This document shows positions 19,961-31,262 of a stretch of 64,000 bases of DNA, in pieces. Every line of letters begins with the position of its first letter. Within the stretch, counting starts at the first letter, position 1. Under the pieces are notes generated by a model that worked only from the letters and a program-made list of their open reading frames with translations, made no database searches and was not told the DNA's origin. The stretch covers positions 1 to 64,000 of the forward strand of contig JAMZAV010000168.1 of assembly GCA_024449915.1 (NCBI GenBank). The letters are read 5' to 3'. A program made the translations under genes and the position numbers. Origin of the DNA: Sweltsa coloradensis (lineage: Eukaryota > Arthropoda > Insecta > Plecoptera > Chloroperlidae).

Positions 19961-22077
19961 AAGCTTTTTAACTTGTGATTTAGACTTAAGTCCATCAGTT
20001 CTTGTCTTAGGAATTTGTACCTTGGTTCTAAATACCCGGTGGAGGAACTTTTTTTAATTTCTGTCTATAATACCATAGGAATGTATTTCTAGCTAAATTT
20101 TTCTAGCTACTATATCTCTCTAGATAGTCCCAAAAATTACAAAATTCATAAGTTAGCAAATACTTTATCCTTAGTCAACCGTAACAAGTAGTGACTTTGA
20201 ACAATATTCAGCAAGCTCTCCAGAGAGAAGTCTGTGACGTGAGCTTAGACAAGACTGACTGGATGGACTCGACTCGAGCCCCGACTATTATTTCTCTATT
20301 TGCGTTGATAATGTCTAGCTACGTGCTGTGTATTTGTTCTCTCGTTCAACACGAAACTGCACGAGGAGTGCGTGACTCGGGTCTCCATATTAAACAATTA
20401 GTACAATGAATCCCCCCCCCCCCCCCCTAATCAGACCCCTACAGATCCATGGGCAGGATGAGAATGCGTGCACTGTTCGGTCTGTCTGGTCGGCCCGGAG
20501 CGTTGTTTCTGTGTTTTTTGTGTTGTATAAAATGACAGCAGCTGCGTTATCGTTTAGAATTCCAACTGGAGCGGAAAGACAAGATTCCCCCCAAATGTGT
20601 ATCTTATGACTGAGAAAGTATGAGTATGAAAGTATGAGTTATAATAAGTATGATATTTTGCTCATTCCTTTTCCTGAGCCATAAATCATGAAATCTGAAT
20701 CAAACTTTGTATATGTAGGAGTAATTAATAATAATTAACAATGGACATGTCATCATAGCAGATTTTCAAAGTGTATCATAAATTATGCTGAAAGTGCGTT
20801 ATTATTTGGGTTTTTTTGGCCAAGTTTGACAGATTCTAAATACTATTTGTGATACATTTATGGAGGTGTCTTATAGGCCTATCAGATATTATTTTTCAAA
20901 ATTATGTTTGAAAATATAAGCATGCCTTCGGAAGTGGCAAAACAAGTTTTTATACTCTCGCCTGGTAAAATTTTATTAAAACTATTGGTCTATTTGATTT
21001 ATGTTCTCTTATTGGTGTTGTCCATTTCAAATTTTCCTTATTTCAACTTTCAATCTCGGTGCTGAATGTTTGCCAGGTAATGAATGCCTTTCCATAGGCA
21101 TCTCTCGCACGTCTATTAAAATCTTGCAGTTCTTCGAGTTGTGTTCATTTTCGGGAAGTGCGTACTAAACTGGCGGCGACTATAGCCACTGAGCGCGCCA
21201 CTGGAAATTTAATACACGAAGAGCTCTGGGTGACCCCTTTGGGCATTAATAATGTGTGAATATTTGGCAATCACCCATCCTTCCCCATGTCATTAATTTT
21301 GTACATTTTTAAATTGCCGCCGTTATTAATAGTACTAGCAAAGATTAGTTGCTAGCAAAGATTAGTACTAGTTGCAATGGATATTGAAAATCATGACATT
21401 CGTTCTGTATCGTGGGCTAACACAAGTAGGCCACGATTCTAAAATTTGAGACAGATTTGATTCGTTCGTTTTAGTTGGTAATGGATCCAGTTGTGGATGG
21501 TCGAGGTCGTAAGAAATGTGATTATTTTGTTCGTCGAAATGTAAAGAAAATGTCGTGAGAATGAGACAGTGGCGGATCTAGGGGGGGGGGGCGATTGCTA
21601 GGGGGGGTGGTAGGGGCAATCCCCCTTGATCCTTGAAAAGCTAAATTTTATTCCATAATGATTATGTTCAGCCACCAGAAATATCAATGTTTTCTTGCAA
21701 TTGGGATTTTTTTAAAGTTTATTGCTTTTAGTCAATTCCTCACAGTTGCACGATATTATTTTCTTTGGTTTTACCCAAAATCGTAACACAACTATAACTT
21801 CATAGGTTTTGAAGGTCCCATGAAAATTTCAGCGCGATCAGAGTAACCATTTGACCGGTAGAGGGCGAACAGACAGGAAAAAAACACTTCAGCTTTTTTT
21901 CTCAGGGGGAGCGAAATTAAACTGTCATTTCTACGATGGACATTTGACAGGAGTAAGATTCATTTGTTTCCATTGAATCATTCAGCAACTGAGATATACA
22001 TTCTGGAAGTGTCGTTGACTGTTGAATGTCTATTTTTTTGCTTATCTCTTCTCAACTCAACTGACAGCGTCTATATT
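19961..22077. other. Stretch without recognised gene; repeat fragments
   Basis: Contains a poly-C tract at ~20413, a segment at 20.63-20.9 kb related to 35.28-35.6 kb (GCCATAAATCATGAAATCTGAAT), the widespread word AGTGGCGGATCTAGGGGGG near 21570, and a GCGCGATCAGAGTAACC repeat fragment near 21830. No gene recognised. Confidence 0.4.
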
Positions 22078-22723
22078 AGGTTTGTTTGGTTTACCTAGTG
22101 TAGTGTAGACTTGTGTAGTGTAGGTGTAGGCCTTGAAATCAAATTACACTACTCTTTACCCAGGATAACCAAACGTTTTTTAAGCTACACTCTACACTAG
22201 ATTCGCTCACATCGAACTGTCAAACTAAAAAACATAATAAAACAACAAACAGTACTGTTGAAGGCACTAAATGAGTCAAAATGATAGAAAATGTGTACTA
22301 TCTGAACGATGAAAAGCTATTTGGAATATAAACTTCAATAGTGCTTATCCTAATTGAGGTTAGAGTACCCTACGCATTTGCCCTCATCACAAAACATAGT
22401 GCCACAAATAAAATATTTCGAATCAGTTTCTAATACGTAATTATAGACTATTAATTGATTTAGGAGTTATATCGGATTGTCAATGAAAGAATGTGTCATT
22501 CATCATGTTTTAAGCTGTTTCTATTCAAATGTTGCGCCTAAATTTTTACACCTACACCCTACACGACCTCCTAGAGCTCGTGTAGAAATTCTACACTTTA
22601 CACTACACGAAGTCAAACCAAACGGCTACACTTTACACTACACTTAATACGAAAACGCTTTTTAGACATTTTGAGCCTACACTAGTGTAAAGTGTAAGTT
22701 CGTGTAGCAAACCAAACAAACCT
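22078..22723. mobile_element. MITE with AGGTTTGTTTGGTTT inverted ends
   Basis: The left end AGGTTTGTTTGGTTTACC and right end AAACCAAACAAACCT are inverted. The subterminal TAGTGTAGTGTAG words are also mirrored near the right end. Flanked by ATT on both sides, a candidate 3-bp duplication. 646 bp with no transposase, so non-autonomous. The superfamily is not certain. Confidence 0.75.
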
Positions 22724-22867
22724 ATTGATCGCGGCTACTCGGCTAACATCGGTAAGCGTCGTCTACGCGGATTTCCCCTTGAACTTGATCGCCCGAGCGG
22801 CAGCGTCCATGTTACGACAGGCAGTGAACAGGCTCAAGTAGCAGAGCAGGCAAGTTGTGACTTGACA

Positions 22868-22947
22868 ATGGTGTATGCATGTGAAGCGTACGGCTGCAAG
22901 AACAGAGATCGTAAGAGTAACGAACCTAATAAGATAAGATTTCATAG
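22868..22947 (+). CDS. THAP gene 1, exon 1 (N-terminal half of THAP finger)
   Basis: ATG at 22868, 26 codons plus 2 nt, donor ATAG|GTAAGT. It encodes MVYACEAYGCKNRD..., giving the first two zinc ligands of the C2CH THAP module (C-x4-C), and reaches the conserved FH before the split R codon. THAP proteins are sequence-specific DNA binders, often derived from P-element-like or Harbinger-like transposases. Confidence 0.8.
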
Positions 22948-23030
22948 GTAAGTCCAGCTCGACTGAATACAGTGACAGGCCTAGTTGAATATATTTGGCT
23001 CTATTATTCACGGGGTGTGTTGGGAGGTAG

Positions 23031-23229
23031 ATTTCCTAGAAATGAGGTTCTCAGACGAAAGTGGGAGCTGGCCGTCAGGCGGAAGGGATATAAAGCGAAG
23101 CTAAGGCATGTCCTGTGCTCGATACATTTCGCCCCGGAAGATTTTGACAGGACGGGGCAAATTATTCGCCTCCGTCATAATGTCGTGCCCTCGATTTTCC
23201 CTGCGTTTCCTCCTCATCTTCAGAAGAAG
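23031..23229 (+). CDS. THAP gene 1, exon 2 (C-terminal half of THAP finger)
   Basis: The acceptor is GGGAGGTAG|. One base completes the R codon, giving the hallmark FHRFP across the junction. It then has W in RRKWELAVRR, the last ligands CSIHF (C-x2-H), and the AVP-type end RLRHNVVPSIFPAFP. This completes an ~80-residue THAP domain. Donor AAG|GTAATC, phase 0. The acceptor has a weak pyrimidine tract, but the domain continuity is convincing. Confidence 0.85.
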
Positions 23230-24546
23230 GTAATCGCAGTTACGAAATTAAATAATTCATTCTGATATGAATTAATTTTTAATTTTTATTAGAGCCTCTT
23301 GAAATTAGTGTAATTGAATTTTTTAACCTCCCAGGCGTGTGCGACGCCTTAACACGTCCTCCCATGAACCGGCAGCCCCCAGCGTGTGCGACGTCCTAGG
23401 ACATCCTGCAAGTTCAGTTTCAAATAGCCGCGCTTCTAATAGGTTCATCAAGTTGCTACTTGCAGCCAGCACTAGGATATAGCTAGTACAGTTAGTATTC
23501 ATGATTGCCGTGAGATAGCAGCACGCGCAATGACGCGTCATAAACCTGTTCGAGTACACTCGCAAAAACTCTTTCAAAGTAGCGCGCAAAAACAAAAAAC
23601 GCGCCAAAACATTCAGTTCAGTTTCTGCTTTGCTCACCCAAGATGACATATTGCAATCATGTCTTACAACAGCAGTAAAATATCAGATAGCCCTATATTA
23701 TAACCAAAATTATTATATTATTACTATAGCCTACATAATATAATATATAGTATAGGCCTATACAGCATATTTTCTAGATTGTATATTTTACGCTTTGTAG
23801 GCTACTTTTTGGGGGTGTGTCGGTTATAGTGGATTATATAATATTTTGTTAGTCCTACAACAATGTGTACAATATTTTTAAGTCAAACAATATATCTATA
23901 AATAAACTTTTCATTTGAATCATTGGCAAATTGGTCATATTTTTATTTTTTACAATACCAATGTATTTTGGGAAAATTTTGTTTTTTTGGATGTTACATA
24001 ATTTTTGTTTGTGACAACAATGGGTACAATATTGTTAAAATATCAATAATGTATCTTGTAATTAACTTTCTTCATTGGCTATTCAATGTGAAATTACTTG
24101 CATGTCTGCAACAATGCCATTTGCTCTCAGTCTTATTTTATTTATTTTTTACAACAATTAAAGTTGTTAATATAGCAACAATGATGTATAAATATTTATT
24201 TTATCATTCAACAATACCTTATTGGCATTTCCTGAAAATCTCAGGAGATTTCATCCAATAGTTTTCAAGATAGTGTTTTTATGAAAATGCATTGCAAATT
24301 ATTTAATTTTTCTGAAAAAATAAACCACGCTGGGGTAAAATTTTACACTAAAAAAACCACGTCTGGGAGGTTAAGGATAAACTAAAAGAAATGGGAAAAA
24401 TAATCAAACATCAATTTTAATCTATATTATTTACAAGAATTTAACCAAGATCATATTAATTCGAAATGCTTATTTCACGACGGCCTCCCAATTATTATAG
24501 TTCAGTTCCTGTTTGCGTTTGGCTTGAAATAACGTCATTGTTCTAG
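23230..24546 (+). other. Intron 2 of THAP gene 1
   Basis: AT-rich. An internal T-rich open frame (23923-24261) has no exon signals and is not taken as coding. Near 23330-23400 CAGCGTGTGCGACG-like words repeat. The intron ends in CATTGTTCTAG|. Confidence 0.55.
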
Positions 24547-24959
24547 ATTGTTAAAACTAGAAAACCACCGGCATATAGACTAGGACCTTCCGACAAGCAG
24601 TTCGAAGATATTACAGTGTCAAAGACTGATAACGACCAGCCAATTCTTTCATCGCTTCTTATCAACAGCTTTGTCTTCTGTAAGCAACAACGACCAGCCA
24701 ATTCTTTCATCGGCTTCTTATCAACAGCTCTTGTCTTCTGTAAGCAACAACGACCAGCCAATTCTTTCATCGGCTACTCCTTATCAACAGCTCTTGTCTT
24801 CTGTAAGCAACAACGATCAGACAATTTTTTCACCGACTTCATATCAACTGCTGTTGCCTTCAGAATCGGAAAGCAAAAGTCATGAAGAGTTAGTGTACAC
24901 GTGTGTACCCGTCTACGCACCCAAATATGAATGTTCTCCTGGTTCCAGCTCCAACGAAG
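24547..24959 (+). CDS. THAP gene 1, exon 3 with 60-bp coding repeats; frame break
   Basis: It starts in phase 0 as required (IVKTRKPPAYRLGPSDKQF...). After DNDQPILSS the exon enters imperfect ~60-bp repeats. Units 2-3 read SYQQLLSSVSNNDQPILSS, but unit 1 is 58 bp, two bases short, so the frame set by the acceptor runs into another register and stops at ~24885. The repeat-coding register stays open through PKYECSPGSSSNEG to a donor GAAG|GTATTT (phase 1). This may be a 2-nt deletion allele, a pseudogene or a sequence error. Confidence 0.5.
24634..24835 (+). repeat. Four-unit ~60-bp tandem repeat within THAP gene 1 exon 3
   Basis: The unit is CGACCAGCCAATTCTTTCAT, then CGGCTTCTTATCAACAGCTC and TTGTCTTCTGTAAGCAACAA. 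Lengths are 58, 60 and 63, with a degenerate fourth copy. Because 60 is divisible by 3, several frames on both strands stay open, which explains the overlapping ORFs here. Confidence 0.85.
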
Positions 24960-26289
24960 GTATTTCGCCGTATATTATACTAAATAATAAATATAATAAA
25001 TTATTATGTTGCTAGAAAGGGCTAAGGATGCCGCCGGGGGGGGGGGGCGACTTTCACAATCAAATCAGAATAGTTGTAATCTGTAGCACAGCCCTCGCTA
25101 TAAGTCTGAGCTTCTGTTCCCGGTTAGTGCACTGTTTTTCTTTTTATAATGATCAGTGATTGGTCCTTAATGCGTACTTATTTTAACATCTACCTTTTCA
25201 ACAGTTCAAATAATCTCGTTAATATATTGCTAGCGGTTTATTTATCACCCAAAGGTCGTTTTGACTTTTGCGACTTCAAATTGTATCTACTTTTTTTGCA
25301 TTACGAGGTAGGTAGCCCAACATTGACTCAATTTTTTAAAATACCAATTTTTTTACTTTTTTTACTTTTACTCGGACGCTAAGTTTGAAGGCAGTGGAGG
25401 TGGAGTCGCGAAAGCCCTCAACAATAATTTTTCAAAATTAGTTTTTCTACGTAACGTAGGCTACTAACAAAAAAGTATTCGAACATGAATTATTGTGCTT
25501 GAAGTTTTGAAGTAGATTTATAAATAAGGCTATTTCTTATTGTTTATAAGTCTTCTCAAATCACTGTTAGCCTGTCTTGAGGATGTTTCGTCTCCTGCTC
25601 GGGACCCTTTCACGCCTGCTCAATATTGTCTCCCTTTTATAATCTAAATAATCATAATTATTAAATACTAAGTAGAAAAAACTAAAAAACTTCCCTCGTG
25701 AGGTAAGTTTTTCAATCGGAACTGAAAGTAATTTTTGTTAATTTTTTGTGGAAAATATCGGTAGAATAGGTTGTTTATTTATCAAATAAATAGGTTGTGG
25801 TTGTGAAACATTTTTGTGTGAAAAATTTGTTTTGAGAAAAAAAAACACCTGCCATTTTTTCGAAATGTTGTGTGTCAATTTGATTTTAATTTGTTGTTGT
25901 CATCGATATTAAGGAAGGAATCCGGTGAAAATCGCCTAGATTTTTTTATTTTTAAATAGTTTGGAATGTTGACTGTGTTAACTATCACAAGATTGAGAAC
26001 TCCAAATACACGTAATGTGCGCGTCAAAAATTGGGTCGTTTGGCGCCGTCGCGAGAAGAATCTGCTTACTACTTTGAATGTATTTCGAGAATTTGCTTTT
26101 AATATCCGCGGGCCGCGGGTCTTCTTCACGGAGTTGCTAAATTGCACACAGATAGCAGCACGCGGTTTTAAAAACAGCTGACAGTGCAACGTGACGGTGT
26201 CTGTTCTTGGTTTGTTTACATATTGTGCCTATTTTCTTGCTGACTTGACGTTCTTGTTGTTGCACAACCCTATTTAAAGTTTGTGTGTT
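24960..26289. other. Stretch without recognised gene
   Basis: AT-rich, with a poly-G tract at ~25036. Two opposite open frames at 25.9-26.5 kb show no domain. Nothing else recognised. Confidence 0.4.
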
Positions 26290-26386
26290 ATGGGGAAGAA
26301 AAGTAGACCTAGAACAGGTAAAAGACAGAAGATTGCGGCAGCCAAGCAAATCATTCGTGCACGATGGGCAACATCCAAAGCTAAAG
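26290..26386 (+). CDS. Candidate basic first exon (type 3)
   Basis: ATG at 26290, then MGKKSRPRTGKRQKIAAAKQ and a RARW tail. A possible donor AAAG|GTACCA lies at 26386/26387 (phase 1). A stronger-looking donor ACAG|GTAAAA occurs earlier, at ~26314, in the same phase. Charge, size and the Trp near the end parallel the tandem first exons at 7.9-9.3 kb, but the sequence is distinct. It could splice to the phase-1 acceptors at 28925 or 31147. Not proven to be transcribed. Confidence 0.35.
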
Positions 26387-27631
26387 GTACCACCACTGAG
26401 GGTACCACTTATAGGCCTACACATGAACGTACAAGTAACCCTACCTTTCCACTTGCTAAAATAAAATGCCATGTGTATGGTTGAAACCTTGGTGATGTTA
26501 CAGGCCTTCAAACTAGCATCAACCCAATTTTGTAACTCCTATTCAAACCATGTTACATCTTTGAAGGCTGTTTACAGCTACGGTACCATATTGTTTTTGA
26601 TAGGGTACACCTTCAAAGTTTTTTTTTAAACTTAGAACGATTCACTCAATTGTTATGAAATTTTTTGTGAATGTTCAACATTGTTATATAGAGGCACGTA
26701 CGTATTGAAATTTGTGTGAAGCATAAATTCCAAATTCCAAAAAATCGAAAACGATTTTGTTTTTCGGATAAAATGTGCTAAAAGTAAAGAATATATAAAT
26801 GCCGAAAGAGGAAAAAACAAATGAAAATTATCTAAAGCGTCGTCACCGTCATGTTTAGAATTATTCGCGAGTTGCTCGCGGAGTAAACTCATCATGGGAG
26901 TAGGACTACATTGTTTAATGGAACTCACCTGCCGATTCCCGTAACGTGAGCAGCCGAGCGCGAGCTCGAACGCTCGGCTAACGAAAAATTCCAGCTTGTT
27001 CAACTCCTAGCAAGTGCGGATCGGTACGACGAGCAACGAACATCATCGTGTCCTAATAACGTGCATAACCCAATCGTGGCGTTGTGTTCTTCAGTTGACT
27101 GTTACGGTGACAGGATGGTAATAAACTCATCGCAACAATCGACTGATTTTCTTCGAAAATATTTCCAAGAAAAGACGACTACTAACGTACCTCAAGCTAT
27201 CATATACAACAAAACAAATCCAAAAAAATCAATTTTATTTTTATTACTTTGGCTGGAATTTCATTTTGCCCCCCCCCCCCAAAAAAAAAAAAAAAATGAA
27301 TTTTGAGAAAAGTTTCAACTTTTTATCAATTTTTTTGTTTTCTTTTACAATATAACATTTATAGGTATCACTTTAAAATTTCTCATTGATAGAGAATATA
27401 ATATTTTTTTAGAACTTAGCATTTTTGTTGTAGGCCTATAGTAGTTATTTTCGTAGCAACGATTGGTACACATGCTTGCGAGTTGCGATGGATGGTACAC
27501 ATGGCACATGCTAACATTCTGTTCAATTCTAGGCCTATTCTTTGTTTTACAGTCGTTGGTTTGAAGTTATTGTCAGTAAAGTTGGCTCAGCTCAGAGATG
27601 AGTATAAATTTACAAATGTATCAGTATTATA
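26387..27631. other. Stretch without recognised gene
   Basis: AT-rich, with adjacent poly-C and poly-A tracts at ~27270-27296 and TAGGCCTA palindromes from 27430 on. No exon recognised. Confidence 0.4.
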
Positions 27632-27694
27632 ATGGGTGGTTCTAAAAAGGTTTTTAAAACTCGTAAGTTTTGTGGTAATCGATATGTTAAAGTT
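27632..27694 (+). CDS. Candidate basic first exon (type 4, KFCGNRY)
   Basis: ATG at 27632, 21 codons, MGGSKKVFKTRKFCGNRYVK, then donor GTT|GTAAGC in phase 0. The K-F-x-G-N-x-Y pattern after a basic start reminds me of the N-termini of some arthropod Mutator-like transposase-domain proteins; this is a memory-based comparison and weak. Unspliced, the frame runs 51 codons to a stop at 27787. Confidence 0.35.
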
Positions 27695-28055
27695 GTAAGC
27701 CTCAGCCTAGACACAAAATTAAGGCTAGGGCCTAGAAGATCAAAACGAAAACCAGACACCTCAAACTGCTTCTACGAGAACGCCTAGGCCTAGTAAGTAT
27801 GATGGATACAAAAAAAACAGTTGTGTAGGGCTTCCTAGACCTACCTAGATGGGCAAGGGTCCGGTAGCTAACATTGATTTTCCAAAAACTTCAGTCATCT
27901 GTAGCAATAATCTCACGCCCTAAAACTACTAGGCTAGCCTACTCATAGCAATTCGTGTAGAAAACGAGACGACATGCGCTCTGCCTCTGGTGGTTTTGTC
28001 TGGAACTAATTTATCGAGGATACCGAGTTGACAGCTGCAACTACTGTCATTGAAA

Positions 28056-28323
28056 ATGGCTACGTTTTCACTTAAGAAAGCTACTAATTCGAACCGATAT
28101 TGCTCAGTTCCCCAATGTAAGAGCAAAGCAAGCAAACAACGGGAAGTAAGCTTTCACGCTTTTCCTAAAGGACAGCACGTTTATGTCGAAAATGCTTATG
28201 GTGACAAGGAAAAAGTTGACAGAAAGAAAGCATGGGTCAAGGCATTGCGCATTGGCAAACATGTATCAAATACAATGGTTGTTTGTTCTAAGCATTTTAC
28301 TCGAGAGGATTATTTTCTTCCAG
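28056..28323 (+). CDS. THAP gene 2, exon 1 (most of THAP finger)
   Basis: ATG at 28056 (AAAATGG context). The peptide has CSVPQC (first ligand pair), FHAFP, KKAWVKALR and CSKHF (last C-x2-H) in the right order, with an extra ~12-residue insertion after FHAFP (GQHVYVENAYGD). It ends FLPG at a strong donor CCAG|GTAAGT, phase 1. The intron position differs from THAP gene 1, where the split is before FP. A DNA-binding role is expected; the target is unknown. Confidence 0.85.
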
Positions 28324-28924
28324 GTAAGTTTATGAATTGATATTACGCCTATTTATTTACCAAAGGCCTAGCCGGTCTATTATTTATTATTGTTGTAGGC
28401 CTACTGTAAAGCAGCCCAAAGCAATGTGGCCCTGGCATGCTTGGCCTAGGGCCTAGCCTAGCCCTAGGTAGCGTAGCCCAAGCCTAGGGTAGGGCCTAGG
28501 CCTACCCTAAGCCTGGGGCCTACTAGGGCATGCCATGTGTCCTAGGGGTGCACTTTCCAAAATAAATATGCCAAACAATCCAAAGTTCAAAACCTTGAGC
28601 GGCTCAATAGAGTAGGCCTAAGGGTAGGCTATTCCTACATAATATGTAGCCATGCCAAGACCCATGGGTGTAGACTAGGCCTACACAAGGGCAACAGTAA
28701 AAATAGTACTAGGCTATAGGCCCTAGCCTACATTTTAAGATATATTAAAATATATAGGCCTGTGCATTTGTAACCAATTCCCCCCCCCCCCTCCCCTCAC
28801 CACTGCACCCCTCGATGAACATTTTTTACATTTGGTTTGTGATTTTTTTACGTACCGGTTAGCCTATAATATTAAACGCATCTAGGCCTAGTAGGCTAAT
28901 CACTTTTCCTTTTTTTTTTTCAAG
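28324..28924 (+). other. Intron 1 of THAP gene 2, TAGGCCTA-rich
   Basis: 28.38-28.75 kb is built almost entirely of overlapping CCTAG, TAGGCC and GGCCTA words. A poly-C tract lies at ~28781. It ends in a long T run and TTTTCAAG|. Confidence 0.65.
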
Positions 28925-29058
28925 ACACAAGTGCACTACGCAGGAGGCTTAAAAGAACTGCCGTTCCATCCGTCAACTTGCCCTCTTCATCTGTCGACGT
29001 GAAGCGTCAGTATAAGAACAGGGAATGCCGACGTAGACTCAACAGAGTAGGCCCACAG
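28925..29058 (+). CDS. THAP gene 2, exon 2 (end of THAP finger)
   Basis: Two bases complete the D codon, then TSALRRRLKRTAVPSVNLP, which is the terminal R.LK..AVPS signature of THAP domains, followed by a basic QYKNRECRRRLNRVGPQ tail. Acceptor TTTTTTTTTCAAG|, donor ACAG|GTACGA, phase 0. The junction gives a continuous THAP domain with exon 1. Confidence 0.8.
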
Positions 29059-29545
29059 GTACGACTGGATATGCACAAGTAATTTTCATAATTTTGTTTG
29101 CCATGCCTTGGTCATCATTGTTAGGTAGGGCTATATGTAATACTGGTAGCCCTAGAGATCCCTACCTACATTCATTTTCTTTGGTCTTAGGCGTAGGCCT
29201 ACATACAGCTACAGTCCCACAAACCATCCCCATTCCTTCAGAAATCATAATGCATGCAGCATACCCTACCTAGTAAGCACATTTTGTATGAGTGAGATGT
29301 GCAGGATTTTTTTTGGTAAATGACAAATGTTTGGGTTCATAAGCCAAAGTAAATTTATGACTATGATTGCTTAGTAGCTTTGTGTGTAGTTCTAGGCAGG
29401 CCTACTGATATTGAATTTTGTTTATGGTAGGCCTACCAAATTATGTAGTATGTAGGCCTACAATGTATGGTAGGCTATCCATGTTGAAAAGAAATTCACA
29501 AATTGTCTATTACCCTATTTACTAGAATTGATTATTGTATTTCAG

Positions 29546-29914
29546 GATGACAACTTCGGTAATGGTACCAATGAAGGAAAAAATTATCCTATTGCAACGA
29601 CTGCTGCAGAATCTTTACTTCTGTTGGCTGAAGGGGGCACCCACACCTCTACAGACTACGAGTCAAATCAAACGACCATGATCGACATAAGTGTTCAGGC
29701 TGGACATCCTTTCGAAATAAAAGACTTTGGCTACCAGGTCACCAGTGGTGATTTCGAAAAAACATTCATCACGATTATCGACACCGAGAGAAAGTTACCA
29801 ACTGTAACTGGGATCCCAACATTTGAACTTTTCACTAGGATACTTGGTTTGTATTGTATTCTTCAATTTGCCCGGCAAATAACAGGCAGTATTTGTCGAA
29901 TGCTAAAAAAGTAA
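29546..29914 (+). CDS. THAP gene 2, exon 3
   Basis: Enters in phase 0 after TATTTCAG|. It encodes an acidic/Ser-Thr linker (DDNFGNGTNEGKNY...), then EKTFITIIDTERKLPTVTGIPTFELF. The TGIPTFELF segment resembles the TG(I/L)P.(F/Y).LF block that precedes the helix-turn-helix in THAP/Harbinger-derived (DDE_4) proteins. The frame stops at 29912-29914. A weak alternative donor CTTG|GTTTGT at 29846 would leave in phase 1. No DDE domain follows in the window. Confidence 0.55.
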   Translation, partial: DDNFGNGTNEGKNYPIATTAAESLLLLAEGGTHTSTDYESNQTTMIDISVQAGHPFEIKDFGYQVTSGDFEKTFITIIDTERKLPTVTGIPTFELFTRILGLYCILQFARQITGSICRMLKK

Positions 29915-31146
29915 TGCTAACTTTGCAAAACTTAACTTTTTGGGGAAACATCGGTTACGTGTAGCAACATATTTACACTGACTCTGGTAATTTTGTCAAA
30001 AATTCTAAAAACATACATTTATTGGCCAAGTAAATTCGAGATTATGGAAAACCTTCCAAAATGTTTCTCTGAGTACCAAAAGGTGAGGGTGGTTCTTGAC
30101 TGCACGGAAATTGAAAATTTCCCGCTCAAAATGCGCTAAATGCTGAATCATGTCTTACTCCCACTATAAAGGACAAGAGCTTCCTAATAAAAAAGGAATG
30201 TGAAGAATGTAACATTGGCCTCATTCATCTTCCTTTTTTAAGAAAAAAAATCAATTCTCTATAGAAGAAATTGTAATTGTAATTATAATAATAATAAAAA
30301 ATAATCATAAAAACACCATTAACTCATCTAGTCAATGTCATAACACAGGCGGCGCAATATGACCTAACCGGTTGATGCGCCCTAGTTTTCACGTCGTCGT
30401 CCTCTATAGAAGAAACACTTTAAACTTGCAATGTTTGTGTTGTTGTTTGTGTTTGTTTGTTTGTTTGTGCTATTCAATGAGTTAAATGTTTTAAAATTTC
30501 CAATGAAACTTTACCATGGAAGCTATTACACTTGATGATAATGATAGTGTTATGTGCCGTCACTAATTTGTCATCACCTATTTTAGGTGACAACAAATTT
30601 TAGGTAAGCCAGTGCAATAGGGAATGCTTCTATGTCTGCCATTTTTAATGCAGGGTTGCGTGCCAACATGCATAATAGTAATTGATAATTTTAAGTTATG
30701 GGTAGCTACTTCATGTGTCTAGCATTACTATTTCATGTACTTAGTTCACTATGTACTCCTACTTGTGAGTAATGAGATGAAAGGATATAAAAATAAAAAC
30801 AGATTAAACCATTATCCCAATAAACAATAAACAATTATTAAAAAGTTGGATGTCATTACAACAAAATAGGCTGTAGGCCCTAGTACCAATGAACCAAAAT
30901 ATTTTTCTTTTTTGCAAACATGATTTCTTTGAACAATTACGGCATCATTATATGGTATCATATAAAATTTGAGTAATAGCCTACCTACTAATTTGTTTTA
31001 ATGACGTTTGACAGCAAAATTGATTGCACACCTACTCCAATTCCTTAATGCATATTTTGTTGCAGCATGTTTTCAAAGAAATCAACCGAAGAAGTTCCGA
31101 AGATGCGTCCTGTGATCGCAGCTAATTTCAATGTGTTGTGTTTCAG
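29915..31146. other. Stretch without recognised gene (intron or intergenic)
   Basis: AT-rich, with a GTTTGT microsatellite near 30435-30470. A possible acceptor TTGTTGCAG lies at ~31064. No domain seen. Confidence 0.4.
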
Positions 31147-31262
31147 ACAATGGGGCGCAACCCGTTGCCGTGTTCGAAGAGGAACCCCCTCCAGAACCGC
31201 ACGTTCCCGCTCACCCTGTGCCCACTGCGAAGATATGCACCCTGGCCGTTCAACCCACAAGA
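31147..31262 (+). CDS. Candidate internal exon (Pro-rich linker)
   Basis: Acceptor GTGTTTCAG| and strong donor ACAAGA|GTGAGT. It enters in phase 1 and leaves in phase 0, encoding 38 codons, NGAQPVAVFEEEPPPEPHVP and onward to CTLAVQPTR. The entry phase fits exons ending at 10416, 24959, 26386 and 29846. The exit phase fits the ZAD exon at 35627. No domain; a disordered linker between DNA-binding modules would look like this. Confidence 0.35.

Noticed and set aside
23923..24261. 112-codon hydrophobic frame in THAP gene 1 intron
   Set aside because: T-rich sequence gives Phe/Leu/Tyr runs; no acceptor/donor pair or homology.
24543..24885. Minus- and plus-strand frames in the 60-bp repeats as independent proteins, or the repeats as a CRISPR array
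   Set aside because: The period is a multiple of three, so many frames stay open; units are directly adjacent without spacers and the DNA is animal.
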